Positions 6,446-12,630 of a stretch of 12,630 nucleotides of DNA are shown in pieces. Below the pieces are notes generated by a model. The model was not told the origin of the DNA. It ran no database searches and was given only the letters and a program-made list of their open reading frames with translations. Numbering within the stretch: position 1 is the stretch's first letter; the number at the start of each line of letters is the position of its first letter. Source of the DNA: Ruminococcaceae bacterium UBA7101 (GTDB lineage Bacteria > Bacillota > Clostridia > Oscillospirales > Acutalibacteraceae); assembly GCA_002493325.1 (NCBI GenBank), contig DKYL01000087.1, positions 24,610-37,239 of the forward strand, given 5' to 3'. The position numbers and the translations under genes were made by a program.

Positions 6446-6907
6446 ATGCGAATTGTTATAATGAGTGATTCACATGGTGCGGTAGGCACCCTTCTGGATA
6501 TAATTGACAGACATAAGGACAATGCTGACCTGTTCATTTTTCTCGGTGATGTTGATAACGATTTCGATGAGGCTTTAATGGCTTACCCTGATATGAAATA
6601 TAAGCGTGTTGTCGGTAACAATGACTGGTTTTCGGCACATCCTACAAGTGATTTGATTACATTAAACGGCAAAAAAATATTTTTCACCCACGGTCATATT
6701 TTCCACGTTAAAAGAGGCAATGAGGAAATTATGGAATACTGCAGAAAAATCGGTGCTGATATCTGCCTTTACGGTCATACCCACAGACAGTTCACCAATT
6801 ATGACAACGGACTTTACATTATGAATCCCGGCGCTGCATTTACAGGTGCATACGGAGTTGTTGATATTGAGAATAACGGCATTGCACTGATAGCCAATAA
6901 AATATAG
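6446..6907 (+). CDS. YfcE/MJ0936-type metallophosphodiesterase
   Basis: The 153-aa protein is a minimal calcineurin-like phosphoesterase. The metal-binding motifs occur in order: SDSHG (7-11; D8, H10), LGDVD (33-37; D35), GNND (57-60; the Asn ligand), THGH (81-84) and GHTH (110-113), followed by the NPGA stretch (127-130; usually NPGS). YfcE and MJ0936 proteins hydrolyse phosphodiesters with Mn2+ or similar metals in vitro; natural substrates are uncertain. It is cytosolic, with no signal peptide. The ATG at 6446 has AAAGGTGAT about 9 nt upstream. It is divergent from the small-gene cassette, with the inverted-repeat element between, and corA follows in the same direction after a 42-bp hairpin-bearing gap. 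Confidence 0.93.
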   Translation: MRIVIMSDSHGAVGTLLDIIDRHKDNADLFIFLGDVDNDFDEALMAYPDMKYKRVVGNNDWFSAHPTSDLITLNGKKIFFTHGHIFHVKRGNEEIMEYCRKIGADICLYGHTHRQFTNYDNGLYIMNPGAAFTGAYGVVDIENNGIALIANKI

Positions 6908-6912
6908 AATAA

Positions 6913-6949
6913 AAAACCGCCTGTTTAAAATAATAAAACAGGTGGTTTT
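6913..6949 (+). promoter_or_regulatory. Hairpin between yfcE and corA that contains the corA ribosome site
   Basis: Fourteen-nt arms 6913-6926 and 6936-6949 pair with one G-U around a 9-nt A-rich loop. The 3' arm holds AGGTGG (6940-6945), the apparent Shine-Dalgarno site of corA, and its last base touches the corA ATG. It may act as a yfcE terminator (although the run after it is TTTT then ATGTTTT, not a long U-tract), or as a translational block on corA, or both. Confidence 0.65.
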
Positions 6950-7873
6950 ATGTTTTACCAGTTTGATGATGATGTAACAAGTGTTGATTACTCCGATTTA
7001 AAGGACAATACTCCGATTCTCGGATATATCAATCAGAATGAACTTGAAAAAATGCAGAAGCATTTTAACCTGCCTTTTCAGGCGGCTGAAATGTGCCGTG
7101 AACAAATCAGCCCTTTATCCTCAAATCTTGAGGTTTACAACCAATGTTATTTTATAAGGCTTGCAGTCCCCTGCGAAAAAGATTTAATCAATTCTGTCGG
7201 TATATTCATATTAAAAAACACCTTTCTGATTGTCAATATAAGCGACAATGAATTTTTCAACAGAGATTTATTTATTAAAACAACCTCCAGACTCAGCATT
7301 GAAAATACAGGGATTGAAAAGATAATAACATCCTTTTTTGAATCTCTTGTGCTGATTGACGACAGCCGCCTTGATATGATAAGAAACAGTATAGCACAGC
7401 TTGAGGAGGACGTTATCAACAATAAGGTCAACAACAGCTTCAATGTCAAGCTGCTTGAAATTAAAAGAAGCATTCTTTCACTGCGTGGTTACTATGAACG
7501 GCTCATAGACATAGCACAGATACTGACAGAAAATGATAATGAAATATTTGATGACAGTATAAAAAGACTCAGCCTTTTTATTGACAAGGTCAACAGACTG
7601 AAGGACAATGTGGATATACTGACAGACAGTGTTGTTCACCTGTGGGACGCTTATCAGGCATCACTGAATATGCGGTTGAATGAAACGATGAAATTTTTCA
7701 CCCTTGTTACCACCATATTTTTTCCGCTGACGGTTATCGTCGGCTGGTACGGTATGAATTTTAAATTTATGCCTGAATATGACTGGAAATACGGTTATCC
7801 GTTTGTAATTGTGTTCAGCATACTGATCATTGCCGCCCTGATACTCTGGTTTAAAAAGAAAAAATGGATATAA
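6950..7873 (+). CDS. corA: CorA-family divalent metal (Mg2+/Co2+) transporter
   Basis: This 307-aa protein is an inner-membrane channel-type transporter of the CorA/2-TM-GxN family, which works as a homopentamer and lets Mg2+ (or Co2+, Ni2+) into the cell. The long N-terminal cytoplasmic part (about 1-245) is mixed alpha/beta then helical and charged. Two membrane helices close the protein (about 249-267 and 283-300), with the selectivity motif YGMN at 267-270 and MPE (274-276) in the short outer loop. The basic tail KKKKWI is typical. Length is normal. The start follows directly on the hairpin carrying AGGTGG, leaving only 4 nt between ribosome site and ATG. Metal specificity cannot be told from the sequence. 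Confidence 0.93.
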   Translation: MFYQFDDDVTSVDYSDLKDNTPILGYINQNELEKMQKHFNLPFQAAEMCREQISPLSSNLEVYNQCYFIRLAVPCEKDLINSVGIFILKNTFLIVNISDNEFFNRDLFIKTTSRLSIENTGIEKIITSFFESLVLIDDSRLDMIRNSIAQLEEDVINNKVNNSFNVKLLEIKRSILSLRGYYERLIDIAQILTENDNEIFDDSIKRLSLFIDKVNRLKDNVDILTDSVVHLWDAYQASLNMRLNETMKFFTLVTTIFFPLTVIVGWYGMNFKFMPEYDWKYGYPFVIVFSILIIAALILWFKKKKWI

Positions 7874-7913
7874 AAAATATGACGATGCCAAAGCACCGTC
7901 ATATTTTTTATAT
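7868..7913. terminator. Bidirectional terminator between corA and clpC
   Basis: A perfect 17-bp stem (7868-7884 with 7897-7913) has its GACG/CGTC top next to the loop and an A6/T6 tract in the base, so it works as a U-tailed terminator on either strand. The 12-nt loop can add three more pairs (7886-7888/7893-7895). The left arm includes the corA stop codon and the right arm ends one base before the clpC stop codon, so both convergent genes share it. Confidence 0.92.
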
Positions 7914-10334
7914 TTACACAAACACAAATTCATTGTTCTGATAATCAACCGTGCATTTTGCACCAAGCTTATTTTCAAGAATCAGCTCACTCAGCTTATC
8001 CTCAATCTGTGTCTGGATAGCCCTTCTTAAAGGTCTTGCACCGTAAACCTTATCAAAGCCGACATCTGAAATTGCGTCAATTGCCGCATCGGTAAATTCA
8101 ACCTCGGTACCAAGCTCCTTAAGCTGTTTTTCAAGGGTGCTGAGCATACGCCTTGCAATTTCTTTGATGTCATCCTTTTCAAGCTGATTGAAAACAATAA
8201 TCTCATCAATTCTGTTTAAAAATTCAGGCTTGAAGGTTTTCTTTAAATCGTTCATGACAAGCTGCTCAATATTCTTTGCACCGTCATTGCTTTCACCAAA
8301 GCCAAGTGCGGTTTTCGGGTCAGTAATTTTTTCAGCGCCTACATTTGAGGTCATAATGATAACGGCATTTTTAAAGCTTACCTTTCTGCCCTGTGAGTCG
8401 GTGAGAACACCGTCCTCAAGTATCTGCAAAAGCATATTGAACACATCGGTATGTGCCTTTTCAATCTCATCAAACAGCACTACCGAATATGGCTTTCTTC
8501 TGATTTTTTCAGTAAGCTGTCCGCCCTCGTCAAAGCCCACATAGCCCGGAGGTGAGCCGATAAGCTTTGACACGGTATGCTTTTCCATATACTCACTCAT
8601 ATCAAGCTTGATAATAGCATCCTCATCACCGAACATAGTTTCTGCAAGAGCCTTGCAAAGCTCTGTTTTACCTACACCCGTAGGACCGAGAAAGATGAAT
8701 GAACCGATTGGTCTTTTCAGATTTTTTAATCCTGCTCTGCCACGGCGGATAGCCCTTGCCACACCTGAAACAGCCTTATCCTGACCCACAATTCTTTCGT
8801 GGAGGATTTTCTCAAGGCTCAAAAGTCTTTCACTTTCCTCCTTGGTAATCTGTGTTGCAGGTATTCCTGTCCAGGAGGAAACCACCTTTGCAATATCCTC
8901 CGTTGTAATTTCCTTAACCTGATGAGAGGAAAGGTTTTTCCATTTTTCCTTTTCCTCATCAAGCAGTGTTTTCAGGGATTTTTCCCTGTCACGGATTTCG
9001 GCTGCCTGCTCATAATTCTGAGCACGTACGGCAGACGCTTTTTCCTCCTCCAGTGAAACAAGCTCCTTTTCCATTTCCTTTAAATTATCGGGAACGGTAT
9101 AAGCTTTTAGTCTTACACGGGAAGCAGCTTCATCAATCAAATCAATTGCTTTATCAGGCAGAAATCTGTCAGCAATATAGCGTGACGACAGCTTAACCGC
9201 ATCCCTGATGGCACTGTCACTGATTTTAACCTTGTGGTGCGCCTCATATTTATCACGGATACCTTTCAGAATTTCAACAGTTTCCTCCTCGGTAGGCTCA
9301 CCGACTGTAACAGGCTGAAATCTTCGTTCAAGAGCGGCATCCTTCTCAATATTCTTTCTGTATTCATCAATTGTAGTTGCACCGATAACCTGAATTTCAC
9401 CACGTGCAAGAGAGGGTTTTAAAATGTTCGCAGCATCGGTTGCACCCTCGGCAGCACCTGCGCCCATAATGGTGTGCACCTCGTCAATGAACAGGATAAC
9501 ATCCTTGGCACCTGCAACCTCATCCATTGCCTTTTTTATTCTTTCCTCAAAGTCACCGCGGTATTTTGTACCTGCAACCATAGAGGTTAAATCAAGAGCC
9601 ACAAGCTTTTTATCTGCTAAAAGCTCAGGCACCTCGCCCTTAACAATTTTAAGTGCAAGACCCTCAGCAATAGCTGTTTTACCTACACCCGGCTCACCGA
9701 TAAGACAAGGGTTATTCTTTGTTCGTCTTGACAAAATCTGAATAACACGCTCAATCTCCTCTGCTCTGCCGATAACAGGGTCAATTTTGCCCTCCTTGGC
9801 AAGTGCTGTTAAATCCTTTCCAAACTCATCAAGAGTAGGCGTTTTTGACTTAGCATTTCTTCCTCTGCGACCGCTCTCTGTGTTGGGTGATGTACCTCTG
9901 CCCACAGAGGAAACCACCTGTTCAAAAAGCTGATTCTCATCAATGCCTGCTGAATTCAGAAATCTTACAGCATAGGAATCATCCTCCTTCAGCAGGGCTA
10001 AAAGCAGATGCTCGGTATCAACAAAGGAATGGAGCATACTCCTTGCTATCTGAAAAGCAACATCAAGAATTCTTTTGCTTCTCGGTGTAAAGTCATCAGG
10101 TGTAAGCCTTGTAGGATTACCCGCACCGATATTGTTTTTGATAAATTTCTCTATATCCTCAGCGGCAACGCCCTTGCTGTCAAGCACGGAATAGGCAACA
10201 CCTGCCCCCTCCTTTACCAGTGCAAGCAGTATATGCTCACTGCCGATATAGTTATGACCTAAGTTTTCTGCAGCCTTAATCGCAAGGTTCAGTGCCTCGC
10301 TGGCTTTTTGTGTAAAATAATTAAATCTGTACAT
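7914..10334 (-). CDS. clpC: ClpC, AAA+ unfoldase of the ClpCP protease
   Basis: The 806-aa ClpC unfolds proteins and feeds them to ClpP. In order it has a double Clp-N repeat (about 1-145), AAA1 with Walker A GEPGVGKT (213-220), Walker B ILFIDEVH (280-287) and pore loop KYRG (257-260), a UVR/middle domain coiled coil (about 420-465), then AAA2 with GPTGVGKT (550-557), VVLFDEIE (618-625) and pore loop GYVG (597-600). The middle domain marks it as ClpC rather than ClpA; adaptors such as McsB and MecA act there. E33 and E108, in the places of the two phosphoarginine-binding glutamates of B. subtilis ClpC, are kept. ATG has a GGAGG site 7 nt away. It is last in the CtsR operon, 40 bp after mcsB. 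Confidence 0.97.
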   Translation of the reverse strand: MYRFNYFTQKASEALNLAIKAAENLGHNYIGSEHILLALVKEGAGVAYSVLDSKGVAAEDIEKFIKNNIGAGNPTRLTPDDFTPRSKRILDVAFQIARSMLHSFVDTEHLLLALLKEDDSYAVRFLNSAGIDENQLFEQVVSSVGRGTSPNTESGRRGRNAKSKTPTLDEFGKDLTALAKEGKIDPVIGRAEEIERVIQILSRRTKNNPCLIGEPGVGKTAIAEGLALKIVKGEVPELLADKKLVALDLTSMVAGTKYRGDFEERIKKAMDEVAGAKDVILFIDEVHTIMGAGAAEGATDAANILKPSLARGEIQVIGATTIDEYRKNIEKDAALERRFQPVTVGEPTEEETVEILKGIRDKYEAHHKVKISDSAIRDAVKLSSRYIADRFLPDKAIDLIDEAASRVRLKAYTVPDNLKEMEKELVSLEEEKASAVRAQNYEQAAEIRDREKSLKTLLDEEKEKWKNLSSHQVKEITTEDIAKVVSSWTGIPATQITKEESERLLSLEKILHERIVGQDKAVSGVARAIRRGRAGLKNLKRPIGSFIFLGPTGVGKTELCKALAETMFGDEDAIIKLDMSEYMEKHTVSKLIGSPPGYVGFDEGGQLTEKIRRKPYSVVLFDEIEKAHTDVFNMLLQILEDGVLTDSQGRKVSFKNAVIIMTSNVGAEKITDPKTALGFGESNDGAKNIEQLVMNDLKKTFKPEFLNRIDEIIVFNQLEKDDIKEIARRMLSTLEKQLKELGTEVEFTDAAIDAISDVGFDKVYGARPLRRAIQTQIEDKLSELILENKLGAKCTVDYQNNEFVFV

Positions 10335-10350
10335 AGTTATACCTCCATAC

Positions 10351-10376
10351 AGGGATAACTAATATTAATTATCCCT
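10351..10376 (-). repeat. Small near-palindrome between mcsB and clpC
   Basis: AGGGATAA (10351-10358) pairs with TTATCCCT (10369-10376) around AT-rich sequence that pairs partly. It lies over the mcsB stop codon and a few bases ahead of the clpC ribosome site. It has no U-tract, so it is not a terminator; it could act as an intercistronic stability or processing hairpin. Confidence 0.4.
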
Positions 10377-11385
10377 AATCAAGAATTTTTCTAATATAAC
10401 CGGCACGAAGCTTGTTGGCATCATCAGCAGTAAAGCTGTCATCCTTGGTATCGGCAATAATGGAAGCTGTGCCGAGTGAATAAAGCATTTCGCCTACCTT
10501 CTCGTAGCTTATACCTTCATTATTGTCAAATATATGCATTGCAATACCTAATCTTGCAAGGGATAACAGACTGTAAAATTCCTCTGTGCTTAGCTGCCTT
10601 GCCATTTTCAGTGTGCCCATAGCTCTGAATATTTTATCCTCATAATTGCCATAGTCAATTAAATCCTGACGGCAGACCTTTTCCTGCCTTGAAATCTGCT
10701 GGTATATTGCCCTCAGATTTTCAATTGCACTCTGCTCGGTTATGCCAAGACTGATGTCATTTGAAATTTCATAAAAACAGCCGTTTTCAAAAACAGGTTT
10801 GATTGAAAATCCAAGCTTTGACACCATATTTCTGAGTGCAGAAAGCATTCCCTTTTCACATATACCGGGCAGGTGAAGCATATATGCTGCTGTCATACCT
10901 GTGCCGAGCTTCATAGGATTTGATGTAAGAAAGCCAAGACGGTTGTCAAAGGCAATGTGCATATTTTTGATAAAAATATTATCAAGCTCATCAGCCTTTT
11001 TAAAGGCTTCATCAATATTGTCGCAGCCGCTCATAACAGTTATGCAGATATGGTCCTCCTCACAAAGCATAACGGATATGCTCTTATCCTTTGAAAGAAG
11101 TACCGCACCATAGCTTTCCTGTGCCGCAAGCTGTTTGCTGATAATTCCCTTTTCAGCCAATGAAATTTTCTGAATTGTATTCAGCTTATCAAGCTCTATC
11201 AAATCAAATTCACCTGCAAGCTTTGAATTTTGAACACAGGCAAAAAGCTTTTTGCAGACTGATTTTCTTACCTCATCACTCATTCTTATGGGAAACGGAA
11301 TACCGCTTATATTCCTTGAAAGCTTAATTTTTGAAGCAAGGCATACATCTGAGCCTTCACCGCTTGTACTGTACCAGTTATTCAT
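10375..11385 (-). CDS. mcsB: McsB-like ATP:guanido phosphotransferase-fold protein, probably catalytically degenerate
   Basis: The 336-aa protein aligns along its length with McsB, the protein arginine kinase and ClpC adaptor, and lies in the standard ctsR-mcsA-mcsB-clpC order. Fold landmarks persist: SVMLCEEDHI (104-113), LGFLTSNP (150-157), LGTGM (160-164), MLHLPGI (169-175) and ISNDISLG (207-214). Key residues do not: compared from memory with B. subtilis McsB, SxRxR is SKIKL (K19, K21), EDHIR is EDHIC (C114), the TSCP cysteine is N156, GTGxRAS is GTGMTAA (T165), and RG-YGEGSE is reduced to KPVFENG (196-202), about five residues shorter. C-terminal RD of the phosphoarginine pocket is also absent. 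It is probably a pseudokinase or adaptor only. The start overlaps mcsA by 8 bp, with GGAGG. Confidence 0.88.
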   Translation of the reverse strand: MNNWYSTSGEGSDVCLASKIKLSRNISGIPFPIRMSDEVRKSVCKKLFACVQNSKLAGEFDLIELDKLNTIQKISLAEKGIISKQLAAQESYGAVLLSKDKSISVMLCEEDHICITVMSGCDNIDEAFKKADELDNIFIKNMHIAFDNRLGFLTSNPMKLGTGMTAAYMLHLPGICEKGMLSALRNMVSKLGFSIKPVFENGCFYEISNDISLGITEQSAIENLRAIYQQISRQEKVCRQDLIDYGNYEDKIFRAMGTLKMARQLSTEEFYSLLSLARLGIAMHIFDNNEGISYEKVGEMLYSLGTASIIADTKDDSFTADDANKLRAGYIRKILD

Positions 11386-11908
11386 TTTTGCCCTCCGTCA
11401 TTTCCTTTATCTTATCTCTCAGAACTGCCGCATCCTCAAAGCGCTGTTCCTTAATCGCTGTATCAAGCTGTTTCTTAAGGTCTTCAAGCTCATTCGGCTT
11501 TTCCTCATTCACAGGTGCATTAACTGCCTCCTCATAGGTAACAAATTTGCCGATATGCTTTGTTTTGCCGTGTATTTTTTTGATGGAAGGCTCCAGCTTG
11601 TCACTGAATTTTTCATAACAGTCACTGCAGCCGATGCGTCCGCTTTTAACGATATCGTTAAAGGAAGAACCGCAGGTTTTGCATCTTTCAACACCTGCAA
11701 GCGAATTCATTGCCGCAACGCCTGCACCGAGGAAATTGCCAAGAAAGCTGTCACCGAAAAATTCATTCATTGACGGCATTCTGAACTCCTCCATTACACC
11801 AAGCTCTGCTGCACATTCACTGCAAAGGTGCATTTCCTCCCTCTGACCGTTAATGCTTCTTTTGATATGTGTTGTTGCTTCGTTTTTGTTACAATGCTGA
11901 CATAACAT
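11378..11908 (-). CDS. mcsA: McsA, zinc-binding UVR-domain activator of McsB
   Basis: The 176-aa protein has the four CxxC pairs of McsA: C3/C6, C29/C32, C76/C79 and C94/C97, expected to bind zinc in two modules. A C-terminal UVR motif (about 141-170, LEDLKKQLDTAIKEQRFEDA) resembles the UvrB/ClpC middle-domain helix pair. McsA stimulates McsB kinase activity and influences CtsR in Bacillus, and is linked to metal and thiol stress. The ATG at 11908 is chosen because AAGGAG lies 8 nt upstream; an in-frame GTG at 11917 overlaps that site. It lies 17 bp after ctsR and overlaps mcsB. All eight cysteines are intact, in contrast to the altered McsB. Confidence 0.95.
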   Translation of the reverse strand: MLCQHCNKNEATTHIKRSINGQREEMHLCSECAAELGVMEEFRMPSMNEFFGDSFLGNFLGAGVAAMNSLAGVERCKTCGSSFNDIVKSGRIGCSDCYEKFSDKLEPSIKKIHGKTKHIGKFVTYEEAVNAPVNEEKPNELEDLKKQLDTAIKEQRFEDAAVLRDKIKEMTEGKNE

Positions 11909-11925
11909 AAAAATCACTCCTTATA

Positions 11926-12372
11926 TTAACTAAAATATGTCACTAACATTTGCTTTAACTGATTTGCCCTGATTTGATTTTTCACATTTTCAGGCAGTCC
12001 CTTAAAATTATTATCGCTGATAACGGCAAGCATCATCTGCCCTGCCTTGTCACTCAAAAGGTTCTGATAATTCAGATTATAAATATGCGTTCTTGCATTC
12101 TTCTCATCAATTTCACTGCCGATTGAATTAATCAGTGAAAGAATTGCATTGTCCTTTGTGGCACGTGTAATCATAATACAACCGCCGCCGCCTCTCCTTG
12201 ACTCAATTCTGTAACCCTGTTCAGGTGTAAAGCGTGAGGTAATTACATAATTAATCTGACTTGGTACACAGCCAAGCTGTGCCGCCAGATCATTACGCTG
12301 AATCTGAACGGTAGGCGTTTCATCATCAAACATTTCAAGTATCATATCTGCGATAACGTCACTGAGCTTCAT
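11926..12372 (-). CDS. ctsR: CtsR, repressor of class III heat-shock genes
   Basis: The 148-aa dimeric repressor binds tandem heptads of the GGTCAAA type and shuts off clp genes until heat or protein stress. The winged helix-turn-helix spans about 1-70, with LAAQLGCVPSQINYVITSRF (29-48) as the recognition region and the glycine-rich wing RRGGGG (59-64), the thermosensing loop and the arginine that McsB phosphorylates in Geobacillus. The C-terminal helical domain (about 75-148) serves dimerisation. The frame is open for 30 more codons upstream, but that stretch covers the promoter and operator; the ATG at 12372 has GGAAGTG ahead of it and starts like homologues (MKLSDVIADMI). First gene of the operon, autoregulated. 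Confidence 0.96.
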   Translation of the reverse strand: MKLSDVIADMILEMFDDETPTVQIQRNDLAAQLGCVPSQINYVITSRFTPEQGYRIESRRGGGGCIMITRATKDNAILSLINSIGSEIDEKNARTHIYNLNYQNLLSDKAGQMMLAVISDNNFKGLPENVKNQIRANQLKQMLVTYFS

Positions 12373-12395
12373 TTTCCAATCACTTCCTTTATTAT

Positions 12396-12440
12396 GGTCA
12401 AAGGTCAGATTTTTGTATTTGTCTTTGACTTTCTTTGACC
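12396..12440 (-). repeat. Inverted repeat in the ctsR 5' leader
   Basis: CTTTGACC at 12433-12440 and GGTCAAAG at 12396-12403 are exact reverse complements, 29 nt apart, in the leader between promoter and ctsR start. The left copy continues as a second GGTCAG without the 3-nt CtsR spacer. It could be an RNA hairpin or extra CtsR half-sites. Confidence 0.5.
12424..12440 (-). promoter_or_regulatory. CtsR operator, downstream of the transcription start
   Basis: The minus strand reads GGTCAAA GAA AGTCAAA, a full match to the CtsR tandem heptad with 3-nt spacer. It lies just downstream of the expected start (about 12444), where bound CtsR would block transcription. Confidence 0.92.
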
Positions 12441-12450
12441 TTCTGTTGTT

Positions 12451-12479
12451 ATAATAGCACAAAGGTCAGTAAAAGTCAA
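12451..12479 (-). promoter_or_regulatory. Sigma-A promoter of the ctsR-mcsA-mcsB-clpC operon
   Basis: The minus strand has TTGACT (12474-12479), a 17-bp spacer and TATTAT (12451-12456), each 5/6 to consensus. Transcription should start near 12444, leaving a leader of about 70 nt before the ctsR ATG. It is flanked and overlapped by CtsR boxes. Confidence 0.85.
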
Positions 12480-12480
12480 T
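12464..12480 (+). promoter_or_regulatory. Degenerate, opposite-strand CtsR operator over the -35
   Basis: The plus strand reads GGTCAGT AAA AGTCAAT: three mismatches to the tandem heptad (two in the first half, one in the last base) but right spacing. It covers the -35 hexamer, in the opposite orientation to the two good boxes. Confidence 0.55.
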
Positions 12481-12486
12481 AACTTT

Positions 12487-12503
12487 TTTGACTTTTTTTG
12501 ACC
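12487..12503 (-). promoter_or_regulatory. CtsR operator upstream of the -35
   Basis: The minus strand reads GGTCAAA AAA AGTCAAA, again a full match with 3-nt spacer, ending 7 bp upstream of the -35. With the box at 12424-12440 it brackets the promoter. Confidence 0.9.
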
Positions 12504-12516
12504 TTCATTTTTTTAT

Positions 12517-12549
12517 AAAAAAATCACGGACCGAAATGTCCGTGATTTT
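12517..12549 (-). terminator. Rho-independent terminator of the upstream minus-strand gene
   Basis: A perfect 12-bp stem (12520-12531 with 12538-12549) with loop CGAAAT is followed on the minus strand by seven T. It lies 17 bp past the stop codon of the partial gene at the right edge and insulates the ctsR promoter from it. Confidence 0.92.
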
Positions 12550-12566
12550 AATCGAATTATATATTA

Positions 12567-12630
12567 TTATTCATTCACAACAGGCTCAACCTCGAAAGAG
12601 AAGTTCAGCGGTTTGAAATAGCCGAAGTCA
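12567..12630 (-). CDS. Partial CDS: C-terminal end of an unidentified protein
   Basis: Only the last 20 codons are inside the window: DFGYFKPLN followed by FSFEVEPVVNE, then tandem TAA TAA stops. The gene runs in from the right edge on the minus strand. The correct stop, the double stop and a strong terminator right after it make it a real gene end. Too little is visible to name it; the peptide alternates hydrophobic and polar residues like a beta-strand and is acidic at the end. Confidence 0.7.
   Translation of the reverse strand, partial: DFGYFKPLNFSFEVEPVVNE

Noticed and set aside
11252..11773. Plus-strand open frame of 173 aa over mcsB/mcsA
   Set aside because: Lies opposite two genes with clear family motifs, overlapping starts and ribosome sites; its own sequence shows no family pattern or ribosome site.
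12373..12462. Longer N-terminus (30 residues) for CtsR
   Set aside because: The stretch covers the promoter -10, transcription start and a CtsR operator; it would not be on the mRNA in full.
1..12630. CRISPR array, tRNA or rRNA gene, prophage or toxin-antitoxin module
   Set aside because: No regularly spaced repeats, no tRNA cloverleaf with CCA/TTC-loop pattern, no phage or toxin-like proteins were seen; the only intergenic stretch above 300 bp is explained by the inverted-repeat element.

Overview
The window looks like chromosome of a low-GC, Gram-positive Clostridia-type bacterium, most likely a gut Oscillospiraceae/Ruminococcus-like species. The grounds are AT-rich DNA, AGGAGG-type ribosome sites, a CtsR-controlled clpC operon with CtsR heptad operators, a Firmicutes-type YmfF/YmfH M16 peptidase pair, and Lgt with the Tyr variant seen in Gram-positive bacteria. 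The genus is inference; there is no rRNA or other marker gene here.

Layout. (1) Positions 75-5143, minus strand: a tight run ymfF-like, ymfH-like, lgt, folD, pncC (CinA C-terminal type) and a PspC-domain membrane protein, with overlapping or nearly touching genes, closed by a 16-bp hairpin at 31-68. (2) Positions 5199-6107, minus strand: three small genes of unknown function (79, 126 and 95 aa) that overlap or nearly touch; the last ends 55 bp before ymfF. (3) Positions 6135-6412: a non-coding element of about 275 bp with 23-bp terminal inverted repeats (22/23 match), TA at both edges and two internal hairpin arms. It fills almost the whole space between the divergent small-gene cassette and yfcE, and looks like a MITE. 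(4) Positions 6446-7873, plus strand: a YfcE/MJ0936-type phosphodiesterase and a CorA-type metal transporter, separated by a hairpin whose 3' arm contains the corA ribosome site. (5) Positions 7914-12372, minus strand: the stress operon ctsR-mcsA-mcsB-clpC, with a good sigma-A promoter and three CtsR boxes; a 17-bp bidirectional terminator separates clpC from corA. (6) Positions 12517-12630: a terminator and the last 20 codons of another minus-strand gene.

How it works together. CtsR represses its own operon. McsA (zinc/UVR protein) and McsB normally form the arginine-kinase adaptor that inactivates CtsR and marks proteins for ClpC-ClpP. Here McsB has lost nearly all the arginines that bind the ATP phosphates in this family, the active-site cysteine and the loop carrying a catalytic glutamate, so it may be a pseudokinase. 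ClpC, McsA and CtsR look intact. This and the structured 275-bp element with its two flanking operons are the main points of interest. The rest is ordinary housekeeping: lipoprotein maturation, one-carbon folate metabolism, NMN deamidation, metal transport.
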